Origin: Flavobacteriales bacterium
Lineage (GTDB): Bacteria > Bacteroidota > Bacteroidia > Flavobacteriales_F > PHOS-HE28
Length of the DNA stretch: 64,000 nt
Assembly: GCA_016704485.1 (NCBI GenBank)
Contig: JADJAA010000001.1
Location: 2,323,501 to 2,387,500 of the forward strand
Reading direction: 5' to 3'
The notes below the pieces were generated by a model. It did not search any database and was not told the DNA's origin. It was given only the letters and a program-made list of their open reading frames with translations. The position numbers and the translations under genes were made by a program. Positions 37,740 to 45,652 of this stretch are shown piece by piece (within the stretch, counting starts at the first letter, position 1; every line of letters starts with the position of its first letter).

Positions 37740-38170
37740 CGCTTCAAAAATGTTGCGCCATCTTCTAATCCAACAATTAGGCTATGTATCGTCGTATTCT
37801 CCAACATGGTCCGTAGGTCTTCCCGTATGCGCTCGAAATGATCGTGCAGCGGACACGGTTTGAGGGCATTGCATTCTTTCAGTCCCATGCCGCATCCGCG
37901 ATAAACGGTGTCGTCGTCGAGCGCTTTTACGATGTGGCTCAACTTCAGTTTTTTCGCTGCGTAGGGGGGTAGGTCGAAGCCACCCTTGGGACCTTTGTTC
38001 GATGCCAGAATGCCTGCTTTTGCTAATTGCTGAAGCACTTTTGCGGTAAACGCCTTCGGCGAATCCGTGCGTTCGGCAATAGCATCCAAACTGAGTCGTT
38101 CACCGGCTGCGCTTGCAGCAGCGATCAACGTGGTAGCCCGGAAGGCATATTCACAGGTCTTGGAGAACAT
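37736..38170 (-). CDS. Rrf2-family iron-sulfur transcription regulator
   Basis: A regulator of 144 residues like NsrR, IscR and RsrR. An N-terminal winged helix (CEYAFRATTLIAA, then SPKAFTAKVLQQLAKAGIL and GPKGGFDL) is followed by the cluster-binding cysteines in RGCGMGLKECNALKPC (C-x6-C-x5-C), near NsrR spacing. It therefore probably senses NO or oxygen through an iron-sulfur cluster. It is the first gene of the oxidase/hemoglobin/hemerythrin operon, so it likely controls its own operon. A -7 element TATATTTG (38186 to 38179) lies just upstream of its start. Confidence 0.92.
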   Translation of the reverse strand: MFSKTCEYAFRATTLIAAASAAGERLSLDAIAERTDSPKAFTAKVLQQLAKAGILASNKGPKGGFDLPPYAAKKLKLSHIVKALDDDTVYRGCGMGLKECNALKPCPLHDHFERIREDLRTMLENTTIHSLIVGLEDGATFLKR

Positions 38171-38305
38171 CGAGGGTGCAAATATATTGTGAAGAGTTCA
38201 AATAAGATATTAACGTCCGAAAATAGATGTTGCGTTTAACAATTGACATTTGTAAAGATCAAAACGTCACGTCCCGCGTGTTGCCCCGGTCCATCATGTC
38301 GAACA

Positions 38306-38319
38306 GTGACTTTGCTCAC
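38306..38319 (+). promoter_or_regulatory. CRP/FNR-type operator of the OsmC gene
   Basis: GTGAC-TTTG-CTCAC matches GTGA-N6-TCAC. Its centre is 29.5 bases before GAACTTTG (38342-38349), a -7 element with one mismatch. The site would be centred near -41.5, a class II activator position. Confidence 0.5.
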
Positions 38320-38391
38320 ATTCCACACTCCTTTTTATCAAGAACTTTGCCCGCGGTCTACAACTGTTCCGGACCACAAAACAAAACAAAA

Positions 38392-38850
38392 ATGACACAC
38401 GACGTAGAAGCAGTATGGATGGGGAAGATGCAGTTCAACGCACTGGTGGGAGGCCACACGGTGGTAATGGATGCGCCGGAGCGCGCAGGTGGTGAGGACC
38501 AAGGCTCCATACCCAAGCCCTTTATGCTTACAGCGCTGGCCGGGTGTACCGGCATGGACGTTATAGCGCTTTTACGCAAAGCCGACAAACCGCTCGACCG
38601 TTTCGAGGTTCACGTATCGGGCGAGATAAGCAAGCAGGCCCCGATCCAATACACAAGCGTACACCTGATCTACGAAATGCACGGTGATGCCGCACATGAG
38701 GAGGACGCATTGCGCGTGGTGGACCGTTCCCAGAACGAACTCTGTGGTGTAAGCGCAATGATGAAACGTGCGTTACCCGTTACCTGGGAAGTGACCTACA
38801 ATGGTGTGGAGCGCTTCAACAACAAAGAGACCGTAGCCGCTGTGGCGTAA
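38392..38850 (+). CDS. OsmC-family peroxide/thiol-stress protein
   Basis: A protein of 152 residues beginning at MTHDVEAVWMGKM; a longer frame from 38227 would cross the promoter. OsmC/Ohr proteins reduce organic hydroperoxides with two cysteines, seen here in LAGCTGMDVIALL and ELCGVSAMMKRAL. It is divergent from the Rrf2/oxidase operon and has its own CRP/FNR-type site, so it is probably induced together with the respiratory genes. Confidence 0.9.
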   Translation: MTHDVEAVWMGKMQFNALVGGHTVVMDAPERAGGEDQGSIPKPFMLTALAGCTGMDVIALLRKADKPLDRFEVHVSGEISKQAPIQYTSVHLIYEMHGDAAHEEDALRVVDRSQNELCGVSAMMKRALPVTWEVTYNGVERFNNKETVAAVA

Positions 38851-38961
38851 ATACCTGCAAGCTATGGCCGGGCAACGGATCGTGATCACGTTTCATTGCT
38901 TGGCTTTTTTGTGCGATGAACTTTTCCAACGGCCACAATTCAAGGTCGAAAGGGCATAAAG

Positions 38962-38975
38962 GTGACATTGGTCAC
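38962..38975 (+). promoter_or_regulatory. CRP/FNR-type operator of the cytochrome b561 operon
   Basis: GTGAC-ATTG-GTCAC is a perfect inverted repeat. Its centre is 28.5 bases before the perfect -7 element TAACTTTG (38997-39004), placing it close to -41.5 from the expected start near 39010. Confidence 0.6.
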
Positions 38976-38980
38976 ATTAG

Positions 38981-38996
38981 GTTAGTGAACACTAAC
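38981..38996 (+). promoter_or_regulatory. Probable TetR-type operator overlapping the promoter
   Basis: GTTAGTG and CACTAAC form a perfect inverted repeat around AA, with a further CTAAC following. It fills the space between the CRP/FNR-type site and the -7 element, so a bound repressor would block polymerase. A TetR-family gene lies 1.8 kb downstream on the same strand. Confidence 0.5.
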
Positions 38997-39004
38997 TAAC
39001 TTTG
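38997..39004 (+). promoter_or_regulatory. -7 promoter element
   Basis: TAACTTTG is a perfect TAnnTTTG match; the start codon of the first gene of the operon is at 39083, leaving a leader of about 73 bases. Confidence 0.55.
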
Positions 39005-39027
39005 CACTACAGAAGCAACAAACCATT

Positions 39028-39068
39028 ATCCGCGTTGATCATTTCTTTCTGCGTCATCAGCGTTCCAT
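39028..39068 (+). repeat. 41-base dispersed repeat, copy 1
   Basis: Starts ATCCGCGTTGATCA and ends CAGCGTTCCAT. It matches 40707-40747 at 36 of 41 positions, in the same orientation and each time in the leader of a gene. Confidence 0.7.
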
Positions 39069-39082
39069 TAACAACCAACACC

Positions 39083-39502
39083 ATGCACGGCAAGAACAAC
39101 ATAGCCATCGGTTTCCTGATCATGGGCGGCTTCATGCTCTATGGTTTCCTACTGATCTACCTGCGTGACTTCGCACCCGATAAGCAGGCATGGGTGGATA
39201 CCTATTCTACCGGCAAGCACTTCGAATCTCGTTTGGCGCATGTACATGGCAATCTCTTCGCTGTGCTGAATGTGATCATCGGTTATCTGCTGCTCCACTT
39301 CCACGGAACGTTGAATAATTCCAAAGCGATCTCGTGGTTGGCCATGGCCGGCTTGTTGATGCCCATCGGCATTCTGGCTGAAGTCTACTTCGGCGTACCG
39401 CCAGCACTGGTGCTCGTTGGTGCTGTCGCCATGACCGTATCGGTTGTATGGCTAGGTATCTCGTTCTACACCATGAAGCTCACCATAAAGGAAGCAGCAT
39501 AA
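39083..39502 (+). CDS. Four-helix membrane protein with conserved histidines, function unknown
   Basis: A membrane protein of 139 residues, starting at MHGKNNIAIG (39083), 73 bases after the predicted transcript start. Four helices are predicted (about 8-26, 55-74, 82-100, 108-130). Histidines cluster at the second helix (H46, H53 and H55 in LAHVHGNLFA, H72 and H74), a layout that could hold heme b; the arrangement recalls small four-helix heme proteins such as styrene oxide isomerase, but I cannot claim homology. It precedes a cytochrome b561 gene by 14 bases, so the two may form an electron-transfer pair. Confidence 0.7.
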   Translation: MHGKNNIAIGFLIMGGFMLYGFLLIYLRDFAPDKQAWVDTYSTGKHFESRLAHVHGNLFAVLNVIIGYLLLHFHGTLNNSKAISWLAMAGLLMPIGILAEVYFGVPPALVLVGAVAMTVSVVWLGISFYTMKLTIKEAA

Positions 39503-39516
39503 AGGATCCGTTCACC

Positions 39517-40101
39517 ATGAAATCGAAAAACTACCCCGCCCTATACCGCATTGTTCATTGGGCCATTGCGGTGTCGTTCGTTTTGTTGCTGTTTACGATC
39601 TTTCTGCGGTTGACGTGGATGAACAAGTACAATGTGGCGACCATCATCCAGGACCAGCTTGCCAACACGGAGCAGCATGTTTCGGAGGATCAGGCCATCG
39701 CTTTGGCAAAAAAGATCCGGCAGCCGATGTGGGACTGGCATATCTACACAGGCTATGTGCTCGTAGGCTTGTTCGCGATCCGCTTCATGCTTCCGGCTTT
39801 CGGAAAGATGAAGTTCCAGAACCCGATGGAAAAAGCTCTATCCACAACGGAGAAATTCAAGAAGTGGACCTACCTCTTGTTCTACGGGTTCGTCGTTGTC
39901 TCTTTGATCACCGGGCTGCTTATTGTTTGGGGACCGAAGGAATGGAAAGGTTCACTGGAGGAGGTTCACGAACTCGGCGTTTACTACTTAGTGGCATTCA
40001 TCACGATCCACTTAGCCGGTGTGTTGTGGGCCGAGTTCACGGACCAAAAGGGAATCGTTTCAAGAATAGTAAGTGGGTCTACAATTCCTCCTAAACCATG
40101 A
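39517..40101 (+). CDS. Cytochrome b561-type membrane protein
   Basis: A protein of 194 residues from MKSKNYPALY (39517). Four membrane helices and heme-ligand histidines typical of the cytochrome b561/Ni-hydrogenase b family are visible: YRIVHWAIAV, WDWHIYTGYVL, EVHELGVYYL and TIHLAGVLWAE. Such proteins pass electrons between the quinone pool and a partner. Its partner may be the four-helix protein encoded just before it. It shares the same CRP/FNR-type and TetR-type controlled promoter. Confidence 0.88.
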   Translation: MKSKNYPALYRIVHWAIAVSFVLLLFTIFLRLTWMNKYNVATIIQDQLANTEQHVSEDQAIALAKKIRQPMWDWHIYTGYVLVGLFAIRFMLPAFGKMKFQNPMEKALSTTEKFKKWTYLLFYGFVVVSLITGLLIVWGPKEWKGSLEEVHELGVYYLVAFITIHLAGVLWAEFTDQKGIVSRIVSGSTIPPKP

Positions 40102-40172
40102 ACCCACTTGCTGTTAAACGTTACAAATAGATCATACGAACGCGTGATCCATCGCATCAAACCCAACAAAAC

Positions 40173-40646
40173 ATGAAAACCAATCACATCGGCCTCGACC
40201 CCAAGAAAGCAAAGAAGCTTAGTGAAAAGCTCAACGTGTTGCTTGCGGACTATTCCATTTTTTACCAGAATACCCGTGGCTTCCATTGGAATATCAAGGG
40301 TGAAAAATTCTTCGAACTTCACGTGAAATTCGAAGAGCTATACAACGACCTTCTACTGAAAGTGGACGAGGTTGCAGAGCGCATCCTTACGCTCGGATCC
40401 ACACCGGAGCACACCTATTCCGCCTATGCCAAACTGGCCAGTATCAAAGAAAGTCCGAAGGTCAGTGACGGTATAAAGGCTGTGGAACACATCCTCGAGT
40501 CATTCAAAGAGCTGATCGTATTACAACGAGAGATCCTGGATCTGAGCAGCAAAGCGAACGACGAAGGCACCAACGCGCTGATGTCCGACTACATCCGCGA
40601 GCAAGAGAAATTGGTGTGGATGTACTCTTCATTCCTGAAGAACTAA
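40173..40646 (+). CDS. dps: Second Dps-type ferritin-like protein
   Basis: A miniferritin of 157 residues, strongly similar to the product of 22765-23241. The ferroxidase motif is FHWNIKGEKFFELHVKFEELYNDL with KVDEVAERI. The gene lies 71 bases after the cytochrome b561 gene and may be read from the same promoter. Two nearly identical Dps proteins under different control suggest separate stress inputs; a recent duplication is possible, though the flanks are unrelated. Confidence 0.95.
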   Translation: MKTNHIGLDPKKAKKLSEKLNVLLADYSIFYQNTRGFHWNIKGEKFFELHVKFEELYNDLLLKVDEVAERILTLGSTPEHTYSAYAKLASIKESPKVSDGIKAVEHILESFKELIVLQREILDLSSKANDEGTNALMSDYIREQEKLVWMYSSFLKN

Positions 40647-40706
40647 TTCACCGATCTACAGTCCAACAGCTGCTAACAACTTCTGAATTCTCAACCCGCT
40701 TATTTG

Positions 40707-40747
40707 ATCCGCGTTGATCAACTCTTTCAGCGTGATCAGCGTTTCAT
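40707..40747 (+). repeat. 41-base dispersed repeat, copy 2
   Basis: Copy of the element at 39028-39068 with five differences, ending 10 bases before the TetR start codon. GATCA/TGATC arms inside it can pair. Confidence 0.7.
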
Positions 40748-40757
40748 TCGATCACCC

Positions 40758-41348
40758 ATGCCCTCCCCAATCACACCACGCCAGATCGAGATCATCTCCG
40801 CCGCAGGGCAGCTGATCAGCGAGGACGGCTATGCACGTTTGACCACGAAGCGCTTGGCGGAGCGCATGCATTTTAGTGAAGCCGCGCTTTACCGGCACTT
40901 CAGCAGCAAGGAAGATATCCTGTTGAAGATGCTGCAACTGCTTACTGCTTCGGTACAGGAACGCATGGAGGAGGTGGCCAGCCAGGAAGATCAGCCGGAC
41001 CTGCGACTGCGCGCGATGTTCGATAGCCACTTTACCTATTTCAAAGCGCATCCGGAATACCTGATGGCCATTTTCGCCACCAACTTCATGGAGTCCTCGC
41101 TGGTGATCGATACGGCGATAAAGAACTTGATGGAGGTAATGCGTGTTCATCTGCGCGCAGTTGTAAGTGCTGGCCAGATAGCAGGCACCTTCACTCAGAA
41201 GATACCCACTGACATGCTGGTGCAGATCGTCATGGGGACCTTCCGATTGCACATGTTGCAATGGCGTATGTCGGGTAAACGGACCGACGTGAAACGGGCC
41301 GGAAACAAGTTGATCGACACTATACTAACCTTGATCACTGCACGATGA
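40758..41348 (+). CDS. TetR/AcrR-family repressor
   Basis: A regulator of 196 residues from MPSPITPRQIEII. The N-terminal helix-turn-helix reads RLTTKRLAERMHFSEAALYRHFSSKEDIL. The C-terminal ligand-binding part is helical and not identifiable. It overlaps the next gene by ATGA and heads a TolC-RND efflux operon, so it probably represses it. The palindrome at 38981-38996 is the best candidate operator in the window, which would put the cytochrome b561 operon under its control too. Confidence 0.92.
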   Translation: MPSPITPRQIEIISAAGQLISEDGYARLTTKRLAERMHFSEAALYRHFSSKEDILLKMLQLLTASVQERMEEVASQEDQPDLRLRAMFDSHFTYFKAHPEYLMAIFATNFMESSLVIDTAIKNLMEVMRVHLRAVVSAGQIAGTFTQKIPTDMLVQIVMGTFRLHMLQWRMSGKRTDVKRAGNKLIDTILTLITAR

Positions 41349-41782
41349 GCAACGCACGAAATACTTCATGGATACGCTGGACATTGATCGCGGTGCTGCT
41401 GCTTTTCGGTGGCGTTACGTTGTTCCTGAGCAGCTCCATCTTGCTGGATCTCTTTGGTATGCGTGAGAAGGAAGGTAACTACGTCCAGTTCGTTGTGCTG
41501 GCGAATTTCTTCGCATCCATTCTCTACTTCGCTGCGGCTATCGGACTGCTCGCACACAAATGGTGGGCGCGCTATCCACTGTGGATGGCCAGTGTTGTGC
41601 TTCTTGTTACTTCTCTGGCCTTTGGCTGGTACATCTACCAAGGCGGTGTCCATGAACAACGAACGATCGTCGCAATGATCTTCCGTACACTACTCACTAT
41701 CGTTTTTTACGCAACGGCCATTCGGGTCGGTCGCGCACATCAACCACAAACACGAACCATTTCAACAAACATACCAACATGA
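41345..41782 (+). CDS. Four-helix membrane protein in the efflux operon, function unknown
   Basis: A protein of 145 residues with four membrane helices (about 12-30, 48-68, 75-97, 107-127) and a polar C-terminal tail. No family motif is recognised. It overlaps the TetR gene and the following lipoprotein gene by 4 bases each, so it belongs to the same translationally coupled unit. Confidence 0.75.
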   Translation: MSNARNTSWIRWTLIAVLLLFGGVTLFLSSSILLDLFGMREKEGNYVQFVVLANFFASILYFAAAIGLLAHKWWARYPLWMASVVLLVTSLAFGWYIYQGGVHEQRTIVAMIFRTLLTIVFYATAIRVGRAHQPQTRTISTNIPT

Positions 41783-42213
41783 ACTACAAATTTGCTATTA
41801 CCACCGTTGCGCTCTCATTCTTCACTTTAGGCTGCACTGCACAGGATGGCCACGATCACGCCAAACATGAAAAGGCGGAAACAAAGGCAGTTGAGTCTGA
41901 ACCAACCGTAACGCTTGATAACGGAAAGCGCTGGAAAGCCAACCCCGAGACCACATCGGGCATCGCGAACATGATCGTGCTTGTCGATAAGCAGATCGCA
42001 GAAAAGGGTGATGCCAAGGCAGCGAAAGCCTCTCTGGAAAAGGAGTTCGGATTGATCTTCGAGCGTTGCACCATGACCGGTGAAGCGCACAACCAACTGC
42101 ACAATTACCTGATCCCGATCCACCAACAATTCAGTGGTTTTGACGCGGGAAATGCAAAGCAGTTGGCAGAGATGAAAACTTATCTCGGTACGTACGGCAA
42201 CTACTTCGAGTAG
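41779..42213 (+). CDS. His-rich lipoprotein of the efflux operon
   Basis: A protein of 144 residues with lipoprotein signal (lipobox TLGC) and a His/acid-rich mature start (GHDHAKHEKAE), which could bind divalent metals. The remainder is helical with the conserved-looking DNGKRWKANPETTSGI and a cysteine in FERCTMTGEAHNQLH. Similar proteins occur beside metal or RND efflux genes in Bacteroidota; no function is established. A metal-binding role would match a heavy-metal efflux pump. Confidence 0.75.
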   Translation: MNYKFAITTVALSFFTLGCTAQDGHDHAKHEKAETKAVESEPTVTLDNGKRWKANPETTSGIANMIVLVDKQIAEKGDAKAAKASLEKEFGLIFERCTMTGEAHNQLHNYLIPIHQQFSGFDAGNAKQLAEMKTYLGTYGNYFE

Positions 42214-42236
42214 TCCAGTGGAAATGAATTAGCAGG

Positions 42237-43580
42237 ATGCATCGGTCGCCATACACACCACCTTCCTACCGCCGTTGGCTAAGTATGGTCGCGTTGCTGC
42301 TGACCCTTACGCCAGTGCATGCCCAAGTGATGTCGTTGCAACAATGCATCGATTCCGCGATGGTGAACGAGCGCCGTGTGTGTATGGCCGAGATCGATAT
42401 GCAGATCGCCGATGAACGCACGGGTGAATTGCGCGGCGCGCTACTACCGAAGTTGCGTGGCATGGTGGACTACAAGTACTACACCGACCTGCCGTATCAG
42501 CTAATGCCGGCTTCTATTTTCGGAGGACCAGCTGGAACGTACCGCGATATCCAATTCGGTACGCCGCAGAACATTGCGGCCAACTTGGCGTTGCAAATTC
42601 CTTTGTACGATCCGGCATCGTTCAGTGCCGTGCAAGTGGGCAAGGAAGCTGCGGCCATGGCAGCGATCCAGCACGAACGCACCCGCGAAGATGTCGTAAT
42701 GGAAGTAAGTGCCGTTTACTACAACGTGCAGATCCTCCAAAGCCGTTTGGCCTTTTTGGACAGCAACGTGGTGAATGCCGCAGCGCTGGTCAGGACATTG
42801 GAATTGCTGCACGAACAAGCGCTCGCACGCCGCACCGATGTGGATCGCATCGCACTACAGCTGGACCAACTCACCACGCAACGGACCCAAGTGCAAGGTC
42901 AATATGAACAGGTATTGGATGGCTTGAAAGTCTTGACCGGAATGCCTTTGGATGCATCACTTTCCGTGGACACCACAGCACCCGAAAAAAAAGAAATGAC
43001 CAACACCGTTACGGGCACCACCACGCAACGGCGCATGGCCGATCAAGCCTTGCGTTTAAAGAACGCCGAATTACGCACCATGAAACGTGCGCGACTACCC
43101 GGGATCAGCGGCCAAGGCATGTACGGAACAACTGGTTTCGGACCGTTGGAAGCCGACGATCACTTCAACTTCTATCCCATCGGATACCTCGGTCTTCAAC
43201 TGCAAGTACCGATCTTTCAAGGAACCATTCTGGCCCATCGCATCAAGTCCAAAAAGTTCGAACTGCAACGCACCGAATTGCAACGCGATGCACTGCTGGA
43301 CAAGGAGAATGTGGAACGCCGCGGTGTACAACGGCAACTCACGATCGCTGAACAAGTGATCACGAACAACACCGCGCAATTGGCGCTGGCCGAACGTATC
43401 CGGCGGAGCACCATGGCGCAACACGCACAGGGTTTGGCCACCGTGCCAGATCTGATCCTCGCGGAACAAAGCGAACACGAAGCGCAGATGAACTATCTCA
43501 ACGCACTGGTGAACCTGCGCAAAGCACAACTTGAACTGCAGCGCCTCAACGGTGTCCTGCTCAAAACCGAACAGCCATGA
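42237..43580 (+). CDS. TolC-family outer membrane efflux channel
   Basis: A protein of 447 residues with a signal peptide (residues 12-31, ending VHA) followed by the duplicated long-helix architecture of outer membrane efflux proteins: MSLQQCIDSAM near the start, LALQIPLYD and LQLQVPIFQG marking the two beta-barrel passes, and VNLRKAQLELQRLNG at the end. It forms the exit duct for the adaptor and pump encoded next. It overlaps the adaptor gene by ATGA. Confidence 0.95.
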   Translation: MHRSPYTPPSYRRWLSMVALLLTLTPVHAQVMSLQQCIDSAMVNERRVCMAEIDMQIADERTGELRGALLPKLRGMVDYKYYTDLPYQLMPASIFGGPAGTYRDIQFGTPQNIAANLALQIPLYDPASFSAVQVGKEAAAMAAIQHERTREDVVMEVSAVYYNVQILQSRLAFLDSNVVNAAALVRTLELLHEQALARRTDVDRIALQLDQLTTQRTQVQGQYEQVLDGLKVLTGMPLDASLSVDTTAPEKKEMTNTVTGTTTQRRMADQALRLKNAELRTMKRARLPGISGQGMYGTTGFGPLEADDHFNFYPIGYLGLQLQVPIFQGTILAHRIKSKKFELQRTELQRDALLDKENVERRGVQRQLTIAEQVITNNTAQLALAERIRRSTMAQHAQGLATVPDLILAEQSEHEAQMNYLNALVNLRKAQLELQRLNGVLLKTEQP

Positions 43581-44623
43581 AACGCTACATCCCTTGGTTC
43601 GTGATTGCCGCTTTGCTGGCGTTGACCGTATGGAAATTGGCCGGCAACAAGCGCATCCAAGAAGAACGGGTGTACCGGTTCGATCGCAATACGCCTGTGC
43701 ATGTAGTGGTGGATACCGTGCGCTCCATCGCACTATCCGAAGGCGTGCGTTATAGCGGAACGATCGAGGCTGTTAGCGAAGGAAAAGTGATGGCCGAAGT
43801 ACCCGGGCGTGTGGTCGCAGTGCCGGTGCAGGAGGGACAGTGGGTGGAAAAGGGCAAGGTGATCGCACGCTTGGACGGCGATCTATTACGCAGGCAATTG
43901 AGCGCCGCACAAGTACAGGTGGATGGCTTGGAAAAAGACCAAGAACGCTACTCAATTTTGGCGGCGCAAGATGCCGTGCAAGGCGTTCAACTGGAGAAAA
44001 CAGAACTCGCATTACAAGCCGCGAAGGTCCAACTAGGCACCTTGCAAGAACAAGTACAACGTACGGAGATCTCCGCGCCGATAGGTGGTTACATAGCACA
44101 ACTTTTCGTGGACGTCGGTACGGTGTTGAACCCATCGATGCCCGTGGCCATGATCAGCGATGATCGCACATTGGAACTCGCGATCGCCGTACCCGGATCC
44201 GAGTTAGAGCGCTTCAGAAAAGATCAACACGTTGATGTGCTTGCATCCGGCAGTGGCATGCGCATCAAGGGCATCATCACCAGCGTAGGAAGCCGCGGCG
44301 ACATGTCACATAATTTCCCCGTACGTATTGCGCTGAACGGTGCGGATACCAAGGGACTCAAGCCCGGTATGGCCGCCACTGTGCGCTCCGTTCCTGCCGA
44401 TGCTGCTACGGCACCGACCATCCCCGCAAAGGCGATCATCGGATCCTCGTTGGAACCCGAAGTGTACGTGTTACAGAACGGTCGTGCAATGCGCAAACGG
44501 ATCACCACCGGTGCCGGAAACGCGGAACAAGTTGCAGTTGTCGATGGATTGAATGTGGGCGATATCGTCGTCACCAGCGGCTTCATCAATCTCAGTGACG
44601 GCGTATCCGTGAAGACCAAGTAA
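43577..44623 (+). CDS. RND efflux periplasmic adaptor (membrane fusion protein)
   Basis: A protein of 348 residues. An N-terminal anchor (WFVIAALLALTVWKLAG) is followed by the lipoyl-like half (GKVMAEVPGRVVAVPVQEGQWV), a helical hairpin (about 110-165), the second lipoyl half (ISAPIGGYIAQLFVDVGTVL) and a beta-barrel. It links the RND pump to TolC. The helical hairpin is short. The sequence is intact, which makes the damage in the following pump gene more notable. Confidence 0.94.
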   Translation: MKRYIPWFVIAALLALTVWKLAGNKRIQEERVYRFDRNTPVHVVVDTVRSIALSEGVRYSGTIEAVSEGKVMAEVPGRVVAVPVQEGQWVEKGKVIARLDGDLLRRQLSAAQVQVDGLEKDQERYSILAAQDAVQGVQLEKTELALQAAKVQLGTLQEQVQRTEISAPIGGYIAQLFVDVGTVLNPSMPVAMISDDRTLELAIAVPGSELERFRKDQHVDVLASGSGMRIKGIITSVGSRGDMSHNFPVRIALNGADTKGLKPGMAATVRSVPADAATAPTIPAKAIIGSSLEPEVYVLQNGRAMRKRITTGAGNAEQVAVVDGLNVGDIVVTSGFINLSDGVSVKTK

Positions 44624-44656
44624 CCTGAACATCGAATAGTAGAACGAACCGGCAAA

Positions 44657-45652
44657 ATGACCATCACGGAGATCGCCATCAAACGCCCATCGCTGATCAT
44701 TGTGATCTTCGGTGTACTGCTCTTGGGCGGCATTGTGGCCTATCGCGGTCTTGGTGTGGAGCTGATGCCCGATTTCAATCAGCCAGTGATCACCGTGCGC
44801 ACCATGTATCCCGGCGCGGCACCGGAAGAAGTGGCGAACAGTGTTACACGTCCCGTTGAAGATGCGCTCAGTTCGCTGGAGCATGTGGATTACATCGCAA
44901 GCCGATCGTTGGCCAACGCGTCCATCATCATCGTCAACTTCAAGTACGGTGCGAACTTGGATCTGGCTATGCAGGATGCTCAACGCCAGATCGACAACAT
45001 CCGAAAAGATCTACCCGAAGGACTGCAGCCACCGGTGATGTCGAAAGTTTCCCCGAATGACTTGCCCATCATCAGCGTAAGTGCGTTGAGCGATCTACCC
45101 GCACCAGAATTCTACCAACGCATGCAAGACGAACTCTTGCCGCGTTTCCAACAACTAAAAGGCGTGGCCGAGATCACTTTGCTCGGTGGTGAACAACGCG
45201 AGATCCAAGTAAAAGTCGATCAAGCAAAACTGGTGCATCACCGCGTTCCACTTCCGCAGGTAACCGAAGCCATTCTCCGCGCTGGCCGGGAGATCCCCGC
45301 TGGCGATGTGCGCACCGAACACGAGCGGACCACCGTGAAATTGGCAGGCAAGATCACCACGTTACCCGAGTTGGCGAACGTTGTGGTAGCGCAACCCGCG
45401 CCAGGTTCCGTAGTGCGTGTTAAAGATGTCGCAACCGTCGTTGATGGCATTGCAGAGATCAGTTCCGTGAGCCGGTACAATGGCGAAAGCGGTATCGGTC
45501 TATTGATCAAGAAGCAGGGCGATGCCAACGCAGTGGAAGTGAGCCGCGCCTTGCGTGCAGAGTTCGCCCGGATCGAAAAGGAAGACCAGGGGCGAACAAC
45601 ACGCGCTTCATCCTCGCGGACGACAGCACCGACATCACCATCGAAGCCGTGA
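44657..45652 (+). pseudogene. RND efflux permease, N-terminal fragment (frameshifted)
   Basis: These 331 codons encode the start of an HAE1-like RND pump: first membrane helix (IIVIFGVLLLGGIVAY), then the PN1/PN2 porter segments. Homology ends in EKEDQG at 45581-45592; the last 20 or so codons (Thr/Ser/Arg-rich) are out of frame. The expected continuation ANNTRFILADDST is readable in the +1 frame. A single missing G in the GGGG run at 45589-45592 explains this. Either a real mutation or an assembly error. Confidence 0.85.
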
